Source: Pseudomonas sp. Marseille-Q3773
Lineage (GTDB): Bacteria > Pseudomonadota > Gammaproteobacteria > Pseudomonadales > Pseudomonadaceae
Reading direction: 5' to 3'
Length of the DNA stretch: 64,000 nt
Assembly: GCF_916618955.1 (NCBI RefSeq)
Contig: NZ_OU745390.1
Location: forward strand, 4,650,001-4,714,000
Part shown: piece after piece, positions 21,322-29,501 of the stretch
Layout of the letters: every line of letters begins with the position of its first letter
How positions within the stretch are numbered: position 1 is the stretch's first letter
The notes under the pieces: generated by a model
Database searches by the model: none
What the model was told of the DNA's origin: nothing
Seen by the model: only the letters and a program-made list of their open reading frames with translations
Translations under genes and position numbers: made by a program

Positions 21322-22149
21322 TTACGACTCCGCCACGGGGCTATAGACCCGCGGTGCGCTGTGCTTGGGCAGATGGATGAGATTGAGGTTGTGCTTGCGT
21401 GCCCATTGCAGGGCAAGGCCGGTCGGCGCGGACAGGCTGACCAGCGTCTGGATACCGGCACGCAGCACCTTCTGGATCAGCTCCAGGCTGCAGCGGCTGG
21501 TGACGATGGCCAGGCCACCGTGACTGTCGATGCCCTGACGCAGCAGGGCGCCGATCAGCTTGTCGAGGGCGTTATGCCGACCGATGTCTTCGCGGCCGAG
21601 CAGCAGTTCGCCGTGGCGGTCCATGAACAGCGCCGCATGTACCGCGCCGCAATGCTGGCCGAGTGGCTGGAAAGCATCGATGCGTTCACGCAGCCCGGCC
21701 AGCCAGTGCGCGGGCGGCAAGGGGGCACCCGGCAGCTCGGCCAGCTCTGGCAATGCCTGTTCCAGCGCTTCGACGCCGCACAGGCCACAACCACTGGTAC
21801 CGGCCAGCTGGCGGCGCTGGTTTTTCAGGTTCCAGAACGCACGGCTGGAAATCTCCAGGTCGGCATACATCGCCGAGCCACTGCCGGAGAGCTTCAAGTC
21901 GTAGATTTCCGCAGTACCTTCGACAATGCCGCTGCCGACACTGAAGCCGACCGCGAAGTCTTCCAGGTCGGTGGGGCTGACCAGCATCACCGCCTGGTTC
22001 AGGCCGTTGTAGGCGATGGCCAGGGCCACTTCTTCGGCCAGGGGGGTGCTGTCGCGTCTGGCGTCGTTGAGCTGGACGTAATCGTAGGTGTTGCTGGCTG
22101 CGGGCATGGACAACGGCGAGGCCGCGCAGAGCGGAGGCTTGCTTTTCAT
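21322..22149 (-). CDS. fdhD: FdhD, formate dehydrogenase cofactor sulfurtransferase
   Basis: A 275-residue accessory protein that passes sulfur from IscS to the molybdenum cofactor of formate-dehydrogenase-like enzymes. The catalytic CxxC lies in TSGCGLCGVEAL (about residues 120-131), and the family segments VGFSVGSGIV, GREDIGRHNALDKLIG and TSRCSLELIQKVLRAGI are present. I prefer ATG 22149 (MKSKPPLC); the frame is open to a TTG at 22197 and the next internal ATG is 14 codons downstream. Its stop lies 5 bases before the oxidoreductase gene, so the pair is an operon. Confidence 0.94.
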   Translation of the reverse strand: MKSKPPLCAASPLSMPAASNTYDYVQLNDARRDSTPLAEEVALAIAYNGLNQAVMLVSPTDLEDFAVGFSVGSGIVEGTAEIYDLKLSGSGSAMYADLEISSRAFWNLKNQRRQLAGTSGCGLCGVEALEQALPELAELPGAPLPPAHWLAGLRERIDAFQPLGQHCGAVHAALFMDRHGELLLGREDIGRHNALDKLIGALLRQGIDSHGGLAIVTSRCSLELIQKVLRAGIQTLVSLSAPTGLALQWARKHNLNLIHLPKHSAPRVYSPVAES

Positions 22150-22338
22150 CGGGGCTGGCTGTTCACCGGAGCTATTGGCAGCTTTCTGATAGCACAAGCC
22201 TAGGCGTGCGGGCCGGCGGCGTCTAATCGCTAGGGTCTATGCCTTGATAGAGCGCGTCGATGGGGTACACCGGCATGGTCCCGGAGTCTTCGCCTAGACT
22301 TCACTGTCCAATGGTTTCACGTCAACAAGGAGAGTGTC

Positions 22339-22779
22339 ATGAGTCTGTTCAGTTTCATGAAAGAAGCAGGGGAAAAGTTGATCGATCTGCTGACCCCGGG
22401 GAATGCCAATGCCGAAGAACAGCTGAAGAAGCATGTGGAGAGTGTCGGCCTGGGTAACCCGAACATCAGTGCCACGGTCGAGGGCGACAAGATCATCCTC
22501 AAGGGCGAGGTGGCCAGCCAGGAGGAAAAGGAAAAGATCATCCTGGCGGCGGGCAACATCAGCGGTGTGGCCAGTGTGGAAGACCAGATCACCGTGACCG
22601 GGCCGGTGGCCCAGGCGGCGAAGTTCGTGACCGTGGAGAAGGGCGATACGCTGAGTGCCATTTCGAAGAAGGTATACGGCGACCCCAACAAGTACCAGAA
22701 GATCTTCGAAGCCAACAAACCGATGCTCAAGCACCCGGACAAGATCTACCCGGGGCAGGTGCTGCGTATTCCTGACTGA
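22339..22779 (+). CDS. kbp: BON and LysM domain protein, Kbp/YgaU-like
   Basis: A 146-residue cytoplasmic protein with an N-terminal BON domain (about residues 24-88: ISATVEGDKIILKGEVASQE, then GVASVEDQITV) and a C-terminal LysM domain (about 95-145: FVTVEKGDTLSAISKKVYGD, ending YPGQVLRIPD). This two-domain order is that of E. coli Kbp (YgaU), a cytoplasmic potassium-binding protein. No signal peptide is present despite the LysM domain, as in Kbp. An AAGGAGAG ribosome site precedes the ATG. Confidence 0.93.
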   Translation: MSLFSFMKEAGEKLIDLLTPGNANAEEQLKKHVESVGLGNPNISATVEGDKIILKGEVASQEEKEKIILAAGNISGVASVEDQITVTGPVAQAAKFVTVEKGDTLSAISKKVYGDPNKYQKIFEANKPMLKHPDKIYPGQVLRIPD

Positions 22780-22796
22780 TCTCTACAGCCGGTAGC

Positions 22797-22832
22797 GGCC
22801 TCTTCGCGGGCATACCTGCGAAGAGGCCCTCA
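22797..22832. repeat. REP-like palindrome between convergent kbp and nucleotidase
   Basis: GCCTCTTCGCGGG CATA CCTGCGAAGAGGC forms a near-perfect long stem. It may double as a terminator for both converging genes. Confidence 0.65.
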
Positions 22833-23492
22833 CAGGCCTGCCAACAGCTCCCGGTAATCCTCGACTGCGGCAAACTCTTCGGTATCCCGTGGCCCCGCCT
22901 GGCTATCGGGCTGGCGCACCGCCAGCAGATGCGCCACGCCAAAGCGCCGCGCACTGCGCAGGATAGCCAGGGTGTCATCAATGAACAGGCTGCGTTCCGG
23001 TGCAAAGCCGATATCCGCCTGCAAGGCATCCCAGAACTGCGGGCTCTCCTTCGGGTAGCCATAATCATGCGAGCTGATCAGTCGCTCGAAATACGGCGCC
23101 AACTCCACCCGCTCCAGCTTCAGCGACAGTGAGTCCCGGTGCGCATTGGTGATCATCACCACGCGCTTGCCGGCCTTGCGAATCGCCGCCAGGAAGGTAT
23201 CGGCATCCGGGCGCAAGGCGATCAGGTCGGCGATTTCCCGTTTCAGCTCGCGAATCGGCAGGCGCAGCTCGCGGCTCCAGAAGTCCAGGCAATACCAGTT
23301 CAGCGTACCGGCGTTACGCTCGAACAGCGGCTGCAGTTCCATTTCCGCCATGGCCCGGCTTACCCCGTGCAGCTCGGCATAGCGCTGGGGCAGATGGTCC
23401 AGCCAGAAGCGGTTGTCGTAATGCAGGTCGAGCAGGGTGCCGTCCATGTCCAGCAGGACAGTATCGATGGCAGACCAGGGAAGAACAGGCAT
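22830..23492 (-). CDS. yrfG: HAD-family 5'-nucleotidase, YrfG-like
   Basis: A 220-residue HAD hydrolase. Motif I is LLDMDGTLLDLHYDN (about residues 13-27, nucleophile and acid Asp), motif II VVMITNAH (about 117-124), motif III Lys in YGYPKESPQFW and motif IV LFIDDTLAILRSA (about 173-185). This arrangement and length fit the GMP/IMP nucleotidase YrfG. The start is ATG 23492, 64 bases from the divergent nudE start; the longer open frame upstream overlaps nudE and is not used. Confidence 0.88.
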   Translation of the reverse strand: MPVLPWSAIDTVLLDMDGTLLDLHYDNRFWLDHLPQRYAELHGVSRAMAEMELQPLFERNAGTLNWYCLDFWSRELRLPIRELKREIADLIALRPDADTFLAAIRKAGKRVVMITNAHRDSLSLKLERVELAPYFERLISSHDYGYPKESPQFWDALQADIGFAPERSLFIDDTLAILRSARRFGVAHLLAVRQPDSQAGPRDTEEFAAVEDYRELLAGL

Positions 23493-23556
23493 GGGAAATT
23501 CTCGTTCAGTCGGCAAGCCACGGTATAGTAACCCGTTCACGCCAAGGAGCCGCCCC

Positions 23557-24123
23557 ATGCGCCAGAAACCCACTGTCCTCAGCCGCGAAATCGTCGCCAG
23601 CAGCCGCCTGTTTCGCGTCGAAGCCGTGCAATTGCGCTTCAGCAATGGCAACGAGCGCACCTACGAGCGCCTGGTGGGGCGCGGCAATGGCTACGGCGCG
23701 GTAATGATCGTGGCCATGCTCGACGCCGAGCACGCCGTGCTGGTGGAAGAATACTGTGGCGGCACCGATGAGTATGAGCTGTCGTTGCCCAAGGGCCTGA
23801 TCGAGCCGGGCGAGGACGTGCTGGCGGCAGCCGACCGGGAGCTCAAGGAAGAGGCCGGTTTTGGTGCGCGCCAGCTGGAGCACCTGACCGAGCTGTCGCT
23901 GTCGCCCGGCTACATGAGCCAGAAGATCCAGGTGGTGCTGGCCTGCGACCTGTACGAAGAGCGCCTGGAGGGCGACGAGCCGGAGCCGATGCGGGTCGAC
24001 AAGGTCAACCTGCGCGAGCTGTCGGCCTTGGCCATGCACCCGCAGTTCACCGAGGGCCGTGCCCTGGCGGCGCTGTACCTGGCCCGTGACCTGCTGATCC
24101 AGCGGGGGCTGCTGGAAGCATGA
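23557..24123 (+). CDS. nudE: ADP compounds hydrolase NudE
   Basis: A 188-residue Nudix hydrolase acting on ADP-ribose, Ap3A and NADH-type compounds. The Nudix box is GLIEPGEDVLAAADRELKEE (about residues 88-107) with the REL-x-EE metal-binding core, followed by AGFGARQLEHLTELSLSPGYM. An AAGGAG ribosome site sits seven bases before ATG 23557. It overlaps cysQ by ATGA and is thus translationally coupled to it, a linkage common in pseudomonads. Confidence 0.95.
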   Translation: MRQKPTVLSREIVASSRLFRVEAVQLRFSNGNERTYERLVGRGNGYGAVMIVAMLDAEHAVLVEEYCGGTDEYELSLPKGLIEPGEDVLAAADRELKEEAGFGARQLEHLTELSLSPGYMSQKIQVVLACDLYEERLEGDEPEPMRVDKVNLRELSALAMHPQFTEGRALAALYLARDLLIQRGLLEA

Positions 24124-24938
24124 ACGACCTGCAACTGATGCACGAAGTGGTCAAGCTGGCGCTGAAGGCCGGCGAGGCGATCCTGCCGTTCTGGCGCGCC
24201 GATGTGGCCGTGACCAGCAAGGCTGACGATTCGCCGGTGACCGCCGCCGACCTGGCGGCGCACCGGGTGCTCGCCGATGGCCTGTTGGCGCTGGCGCCGC
24301 AGATTCCGCTGCTGTCCGAAGAAGACTGCAATATCCCCTTGGCCGAGCGCCAGCGCTGGCAGCGCTGGTGGCTGGTCGACCCGCTGGACGGCACCAAGGA
24401 GTTCATTGCCGGCAGCGAAGAATTCACCGTCAACATTGCCCTGGTGGAAAACGGCGAGGTGGTGTTTGGCGTGGTCTCGATGCCAACCAACCGGCGCTGC
24501 TACTTCGGCGGCCGCGGGCTGGGCGCCTGGCGTGCGCAAGCCGGGGAAGCCGCTGAGCCAATCCAGGTACGCGATGCACCGCCTGCGGGCGGACGCTTTA
24601 CCGTGGTGGCCAGCCGTCGGCATTCCAGCCCGGAGCAGGAAGCGCTGTTGGCTGGGCTGGGAGCTGCGCTGGGTGAACTGGAGCTGGCCAACATCGGCAG
24701 TTCGTTGAAGTTCTGCCTGTTGGCAGAAGGTAGCGCCGATTGTTATCCGCGCCTGGCGCCGACCTCGCAGTGGGATACGGCGGCGGCCCAGGGAGTGGTG
24801 GAAGGCGCCGGGGGCGAAGTGATCGGGTTGGATGGCCTGCCGTTCCGCTACCCGCCACGGGAGTCGTTGCTCAACCCGCACTTCCTGGCGTTACCGGCCA
24901 ATGCGCAATGGCGGCAAGCTTTCCTGAGCCTGATCTGA
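24120..24938 (+). CDS. cysQ: 3'(2'),5'-bisphosphate nucleotidase CysQ
   Basis: A 272-residue inositol-monophosphatase-fold enzyme that hydrolyses 3'-phosphoadenosine 5'-phosphate, clearing a by-product of sulfate assimilation. Metal-binding motifs: LSEEDC (about residues 64-69), VDPLDGTKEFI (about 86-96, DPxDGT) and PTSQWDTAAAQGVVEGAGG (about 217-235, WD-x-A). The start overlaps the nudE stop, so the two enzymes, both clearing nucleotide by-products, are co-expressed. Confidence 0.95.
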   Translation: MNDLQLMHEVVKLALKAGEAILPFWRADVAVTSKADDSPVTAADLAAHRVLADGLLALAPQIPLLSEEDCNIPLAERQRWQRWWLVDPLDGTKEFIAGSEEFTVNIALVENGEVVFGVVSMPTNRRCYFGGRGLGAWRAQAGEAAEPIQVRDAPPAGGRFTVVASRRHSSPEQEALLAGLGAALGELELANIGSSLKFCLLAEGSADCYPRLAPTSQWDTAAAQGVVEGAGGEVIGLDGLPFRYPPRESLLNPHFLALPANAQWRQAFLSLI

Positions 24939-24967
24939 CCGCCGCACAAGGCCGCACCTGCAGGGTT

Positions 24968-25423
24968 TCAGCGGTGCAGGACGTACTGCCCGCTGAACCG
25001 TACCGCCGACTCATCACTACCGGCGTTGCTCACCGTGGTCTCCAACGTAAGCCGCGCCCGCCCGCGACGCTGGTACAGCGTGACGAAGCGTTCCCAGGTT
25101 TTCTCGTCCGGCGCTGCGCAACGTGCCACGGCCGCCCCGGTAACCGGCAAGGGATAACTGATCTGCCCCTCCTGGATGACGATGTGCCCGTCATCGATAC
25201 CCAGCTCGCGCAGGCGCAGGTGCAGCCAGCCCCAGCCCACCAATACGGCCGCGCAGTACAGGCTGCCACCGAACATGGTGCTCTTGTGGTTGACGTTGGC
25301 CGCCAATGGCAATTGCAGGCGCAGGGTTCGCTGCTGCCAGTCGAGCACTTCCAGGCCCATTTCGCGGGTGAGCGGGATGTCGCCGTGCAGCACGGCCTGT
25401 AGATACTGGCTATCGCTATTCAT
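24968..25423 (-). CDS. YiiD-like thioesterase
   Basis: A 151-residue hot-dog-fold protein similar to the C-terminal thioesterase domain of YiiD. The segment VNHKSTMFGGSLYCAAVLVG (about residues 44-63) is the family signature (NH-x-G-T-x-F-G-G-S form). ATG 25423 overlaps the stop codon of the upstream response-regulator gene (TGATG), so it is coupled to the DctBD-like pair. Substrate unknown. Confidence 0.85.
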   Translation of the reverse strand: MNSDSQYLQAVLHGDIPLTREMGLEVLDWQQRTLRLQLPLAANVNHKSTMFGGSLYCAAVLVGWGWLHLRLRELGIDDGHIVIQEGQISYPLPVTGAAVARCAAPDEKTWERFVTLYQRRGRARLTLETTVSNAGSDESAVRFSGQYVLHR

Positions 25424-26829
25424 CAACGGTGGTCCTCGTGATCGTCATGCCCGCCGCTGCCACCGTCAAAGCTCAAGCCATGCTTGCGCAACTTGTCGTG
25501 CAGGGTCTTGCGGGGGATGCCCAGCGCTTCGGCCAGGCTGCGCATGGAGCTGTGTGGCTGGGCCAGTTCAGCGGCAATTAGCGAGCGCTCGAACTGCTCG
25601 ACCTGCTCGCTGAGGTTACCGCCCAGCACGGGTGCCGCGGGTTTCGCGGCAGGCGGTGCCTGGCCATCCAGGGCCAGTTCCAGGCCCAGGGCGAAACGTT
25701 CGGCGGCATTCTGCAGTTCGCGCACATTACCCGGCCAGTCGTGGCGCAGCAGCATGGCGCGCTGGGCCGGCTGCAGGGTATGCGGGGCCAGGCCATGGCG
25801 CTGGCTGGCGGCATCGGCGAAGTGCTGGAACAGTACGAGGATGTCATCGCCGCGTTCGCGCAGCGGGGGAATACGCAGCGGCGCCACGTTCAGGCGGTAA
25901 TACAGGTCGGCGCGGAAGCGCCCCTGGTCGGCGGACTGGCGCAGGTCTTCCTTGGTCGCGGCGATGATGCGGATGTCCAGCGGAATCAGCTGATTGCCGC
26001 CTAGGCGTTCCACCACCCGTTCCTGCAGCAGGCGCAGCAGTTTCACCTGTACGTCCAGGCTCATGCTCTCGATCTCGTCGAGGAACAGCGTGCCGCCGTT
26101 GGCAAACTCGAACTTGCCGATGCGGCGCTTCTGCGCCCCGGTGAAGGCACCGGGCTCATGGCCGAACAGCTCGCTTTCGACCACCGACTCGGCCAGGGCG
26201 CCGGCATTGATCGCCACGAACGGGCCATCGCGGCGGCTGGACAGGTCGTGCAGGGCGCGAGCCACTACTTCCTTGCCCGCGCCGGTCTCGCCCAGGATCA
26301 GCACGTCGGCGCGGGTGCCAGCCAAGGCGCCGATCTGCTCGCGCAGGCGCTGCATGGCCGGTGACTGGCCCACCAGGCGGGTGGCCAGTTGCTGGCGGTC
26401 GCTCAAGGCCAGGCGCAGGCTGCGGTTGTCCAGCACCAGGCGGCGCAGGGCCAAGGCGCGGCGCACGCTGTCGAGTAGCGCGTCGCTGGCAAAGGGCTTT
26501 TCCAGGAAGTCGTAGGCACCGGCGCGCATCGCCTGCACCGCCAGCGGCACGTCGCCGTGGCCGGTGATCAGCAGCACCGGCAGTTCGTTGTCGCGGCCAT
26601 GCAGTTGTTCCAGCAACTGCAAGCCATCGATACCGGGCATGCGAATGTCGCTGACCACCACCCCGGGCCAGTCGGCTTCGATGCGCTCGGCCAGGCCCTG
26701 GGCATCGGCCAGCGCGACCACCTTGAGCCCGGCCAGGTCCAGGGTCTGGCTCAAGGCCTGGCGCAGGTGCGGGTCGTCGTCGACCAGGATGACCTGGGCT
26801 TGGCTGTCGATGAGTGTCTCGGTGGTCAT
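25423..26829 (-). CDS. dctD: Sigma-54-dependent response regulator, DctD-like
   Basis: A 468-residue NtrC-class activator. The receiver domain (about residues 12-125) has VDDDPHLRQAL, the phospho-acceptor in VVSDIRMPGIDG and Lys in YDFLEKPFASD. The AAA+ domain (about 150-390) shows Walker A LGETGAGKE, the sigma-54 contact loop EPGAFTGAQ, Walker B GTLFLDEIESM and the arginine-finger region FRADLYYRLN. A Fis-type helix-turn-helix ends the protein (SLAEALGIPRKTLHDKLRKH), followed by a His/Asp-rich tail. It overlaps its kinase gene by ATGA. By similarity it controls C4-dicarboxylate uptake, but no dctA is in the window. Confidence 0.9.
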   Translation of the reverse strand: MTTETLIDSQAQVILVDDDPHLRQALSQTLDLAGLKVVALADAQGLAERIEADWPGVVVSDIRMPGIDGLQLLEQLHGRDNELPVLLITGHGDVPLAVQAMRAGAYDFLEKPFASDALLDSVRRALALRRLVLDNRSLRLALSDRQQLATRLVGQSPAMQRLREQIGALAGTRADVLILGETGAGKEVVARALHDLSSRRDGPFVAINAGALAESVVESELFGHEPGAFTGAQKRRIGKFEFANGGTLFLDEIESMSLDVQVKLLRLLQERVVERLGGNQLIPLDIRIIAATKEDLRQSADQGRFRADLYYRLNVAPLRIPPLRERGDDILVLFQHFADAASQRHGLAPHTLQPAQRAMLLRHDWPGNVRELQNAAERFALGLELALDGQAPPAAKPAAPVLGGNLSEQVEQFERSLIAAELAQPHSSMRSLAEALGIPRKTLHDKLRKHGLSFDGGSGGHDDHEDHR

Positions 26830-28643
26830 GCCGAGGGGTCCTCCGAATTGGGCAAAGTAGCGCCAGGCGCGGCCACACGCAGTTGCAGGGTCAGCAGTGC
26901 GCCCCCTTCCGGGTGGTTGGCCAGCAGCAGTTCACCGCCCAGGGTACGCATCAGGCTTTCGCAGATGGCCAGGCCCAGGCCAAGGCCCTGGGTGCGGGTC
27001 TTGGTGGTGAAGAATGGCTCCTTGGCGTGCTCCAGGGCCTGGCGGCTGAAGCCGGGGCCGTTGTCGCGGATGTACAGATAGACGCAGTCATCGCGCTGTT
27101 CGGCACTTAGCCACAGGCGGCGGGGGTTGGCCTTTTCGGTCAAGGCGTCGAGGGCATTGGCCAACAGGTTGCCGAGTACCTGGCGCAGTCGGGTCTCGCC
27201 GGCCTGTACCCACAAGGTGGCTTCCGGCAGGTCGCGGATCAGCTCCACGGCCATGGCGCGCCGACGCTTGGCCAGCAGCGCGAGGGCGTCGTCCAGGGCA
27301 GGCTGCAGGGCCACGCTCTCCGGTGCATGGCGGTCACGGCGGGCGAAGGCGCGCAAATGAGCGATGATCGAGGCCATGCGTCCGGTCAGCTCGCCGATCA
27401 GCTTGAGGTTGCCGCGGGCGTCCTCGATGCGCTGGTGGTCGAGCAGGATCTCGGCGTTTTCCGCGTAGCTGCGGATGGCGGCCAGCGGCTGGTTGAGTTC
27501 GTGGCTGATGCTGGCCGACATGGTGCCGAGCACCGAGAGCTTGCCGGCCTGTACCAGTTCGTCCTGGGCGCGCACCGCCTCCTGCTGGGCGTTCTCGCGT
27601 TCCAGCACGGCACGCTTGAGGCGGGTGTTCAGGCCTTCAAGGTCGGCGGTGCGCTCGGCCACGCGCTTTTCCAGTTCCTGCCGGCCACGGGCCTCGAAGT
27701 CGATTCGGTCGATGTAATGGCGGCGCCGTTGCATCACCAGGCCGGCCAGCAGCATCAGCACCAGCAAGGTACCGGCACCGATGGCCATCACCGTTTGCAC
27801 CGAGCGGTCGACCAGCATGCGCGGGGCAAGAATGCTCACCTGCCAGCCGGTTTCCTTGATGTCACGGGTCTGGGTTATCCATGCATCCGGGTTGAGCACC
27901 AGCGGTTGCGGGGCCTGGGTCGGGTAGGGCTGGATGGCGATGATGGCCTGGCGCTCGGCCTCGCTCAGCGGGCGCGTGGCACGGAAGCGCCAGTCCGGCC
28001 GTGAGGTGAGGATGACCACGCCGTTGTGGTCTGTCAGCAGCAGCTGCTCGGGCGTACGGCCCCACAGGGTTTCGGTGTGGTCGAGGTCGACCTTGACCAC
28101 CAGCACGCCAACGATCCGCTCACGGTCACGTACCGCGGCGGCGAAGAAGTAGCCGCGCTTGGCTGATGTGGTGCCTTGGCCGAAGAAGCGCCCCAGGCGG
28201 CCCGCCATGGCTTCATTGAAGTAGGGGCGGAAGGCGAAGTTGCGGCCGACGAAGCTGTCGCGTTTGTCCCAGTTGGAGGCGGCCAGGGTATTGCCGCTGA
28301 CGTCCATCAGGTACATCACTTCGGCGCCGGTCTGCTCGACGATGCCTTTGAGCAGGCGGTTGGCGTTGGTTACCGCCTCCAGGCGCAACGGGTCGGCCAG
28401 CACGCTGCGCAGCGCTGGCAGGTCGCCGAGGATCTGCGGCAAGGTCTCGTAGCGGTGCAGGGTTCCGAGCAGGTTGGCCACGTACAGGTCGAGAGTCTGA
28501 CGGTTCTGCGAGGCCAGCTCTTGCTGGTAATAACGTTCGGCCAGGTGATGCAGTGGCCACAGTAACGGGACCAGGCACAGGGCCAGCAGGGCCAGGCTGC
28601 GCCAGCGGGGACGGCGTGGAGGCGTGGGTTTTGCGATCATCAC
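26826..28643 (-). CDS. dctB: DctB-like C4-dicarboxylate sensor histidine kinase
   Basis: A 605-residue membrane sensor kinase. Transmembrane segments at about residues 14-34 (SLALLALCLVPLLWPLHHL) and 290-310 (GAGTLLVLMLLAGLVM) enclose a large periplasmic double-Cache-like domain with the family segments DVSGNTLAASNWDKRDSFVG, NFAFRPYFNEAM and RGYFFAAAVRDRERIVGVLV. After a coiled coil comes the H-box SASISHELNQPLAAIRSYAE (about 380-399) and the ATPase domain with LANALDAL, DNGPGF and GLGLGLAICESL. It overlaps the dctD-like regulator, forming a two-gene operon. Ligand is inferred from similarity. Confidence 0.9.
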   Translation of the reverse strand: MMIAKPTPPRRPRWRSLALLALCLVPLLWPLHHLAERYYQQELASQNRQTLDLYVANLLGTLHRYETLPQILGDLPALRSVLADPLRLEAVTNANRLLKGIVEQTGAEVMYLMDVSGNTLAASNWDKRDSFVGRNFAFRPYFNEAMAGRLGRFFGQGTTSAKRGYFFAAAVRDRERIVGVLVVKVDLDHTETLWGRTPEQLLLTDHNGVVILTSRPDWRFRATRPLSEAERQAIIAIQPYPTQAPQPLVLNPDAWITQTRDIKETGWQVSILAPRMLVDRSVQTVMAIGAGTLLVLMLLAGLVMQRRRHYIDRIDFEARGRQELEKRVAERTADLEGLNTRLKRAVLERENAQQEAVRAQDELVQAGKLSVLGTMSASISHELNQPLAAIRSYAENAEILLDHQRIEDARGNLKLIGELTGRMASIIAHLRAFARRDRHAPESVALQPALDDALALLAKRRRAMAVELIRDLPEATLWVQAGETRLRQVLGNLLANALDALTEKANPRRLWLSAEQRDDCVYLYIRDNGPGFSRQALEHAKEPFFTTKTRTQGLGLGLAICESLMRTLGGELLLANHPEGGALLTLQLRVAAPGATLPNSEDPSA

Positions 28644-28682
28644 GTAAAGGCGCCAGAAAAGTCTGACGCAATTATGCGCTAG

Positions 28683-29228
28683 TTAAGGCAGCAGTTCCGC
28701 CTCTGCCCATGGCCGGCCGACCTTGTCCTTGTCGGAGAGTATCGGTGGCTGGGTCAATCCCCAGTCTATTGCCAGGTCTGGATCATCCCAGCGGATGCAC
28801 CACTCGGCGCCCGGGTTGTAGTAGTCGGTGGTCTTGTACAGGAACTCGGCGGAGTCGCTCATCACTGCGAAGCCATGGGCAAAGCCGGGCGGAATCCACA
28901 GTTGACGATGGTTGTCGGCCGAGAGGTGCACCGCGACCCATTGGCCGCAGGTGGGCGAGCTTTTGCGCACGTCCACCGCAATATCGCGGATCTCGCCCTG
29001 CACCACGCGCACCAGCTTGCCCTGGGTGTTTTCCAACTGGTAATGCAGGCCGCGCAGCACCCCTTTGATCGAACGCGAGTGGTTGTCCTGGACGAACTCA
29101 GTGGTCACGCCGGTCTTCCGGGCGAACTCACGGGCATTGAATGCTTCGAAGAAAAAGCCACGGCTGTCACCGAATACCTTCGGCTCGATGATCAGTACTT
29201 CGGGAATTTTGGTCGGGATGATATTCAT
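28683..29228 (-). CDS. rmlC: dTDP-4-dehydrorhamnose 3,5-epimerase
   Basis: A 181-residue cupin enzyme making dTDP-4-keto-L-rhamnose for surface polysaccharide. Recognised segments: VFGDSRGFFFEAFNAREF (about residues 18-35), FVQDNHSRSIKGVLRGLHYQ (about 47-66, with the catalytic His in LHYQ) and IPPGFAHGFAVMSD (about 112-125), then YKTTDYYNPGAEW with the catalytic Tyr region. The other rml genes (rmlA, rmlB, rmlD) are not adjacent, so this copy is separate from a complete rhamnose operon, at least within this window. Confidence 0.93.
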   Translation of the reverse strand: MNIIPTKIPEVLIIEPKVFGDSRGFFFEAFNAREFARKTGVTTEFVQDNHSRSIKGVLRGLHYQLENTQGKLVRVVQGEIRDIAVDVRKSSPTCGQWVAVHLSADNHRQLWIPPGFAHGFAVMSDSAEFLYKTTDYYNPGAEWCIRWDDPDLAIDWGLTQPPILSDKDKVGRPWAEAELLP

Positions 29229-29351
29229 GTTGGTTCGCTAGCCGGTTTGCCTTCGTAATAACGCTAGCCGCCCTCGCCAGTTTTGTCCGCCGACGCGGCA
29301 TCGGGTTCACCAAGGTCGAGCTATGGTAGATACCCGGTCCGTTCGGGCTAA

Positions 29352-29366
29352 TGGCACATCGCCTGC
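29352..29366 (+). promoter_or_regulatory. Possible sigma-54 -24/-12 element before aguA
   Basis: TGGCAC (29352-29357), five bases, CTGC (29363-29366) matches the TGGCAC-N5-TTGC consensus with one mismatch. It lies 136 bases before the aguA ATG and abuts the first palindromic operator. Confidence 0.35.
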
Positions 29367-29443
29367 CGATTGTTATCGGTTAAATGGCAGGTGAGTTCGA
29401 TCGGTTTTCCGATTTCGTGGCTTCAAATACCGATATATATCGG
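29366..29443 (+). promoter_or_regulatory. Three palindromic operators upstream of aguA
   Basis: Three five-base inverted repeats with four-base centres: CCGAT TGTT ATCGG (29366-29379), ATCGG TTTT CCGAT (29400-29413) and CCGAT ATAT ATCGG (29430-29443). The third extends to a perfect 16-base palindrome ACCGATAT ATATCGGT and fills the spacer between the -35 and -10 boxes. This is the classic placement for a repressor operator. Confidence 0.65.
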
Positions 29444-29450
29444 TTATAAA
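29422..29450 (+). promoter_or_regulatory. Sigma-70 promoter of aguA
   Basis: TTCAAA (29422-29427) and TATAAA (29445-29450) are separated by 17 bases. Transcription would start near 29457, giving a leader of about 45 bases before ATG 29502. Confidence 0.6.
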
Positions 29451-29501
29451 TGCACAAACGCCCCAGCACAGTCCGGCTCAGGGCCACCACAGAGGTCAAC
29501 C

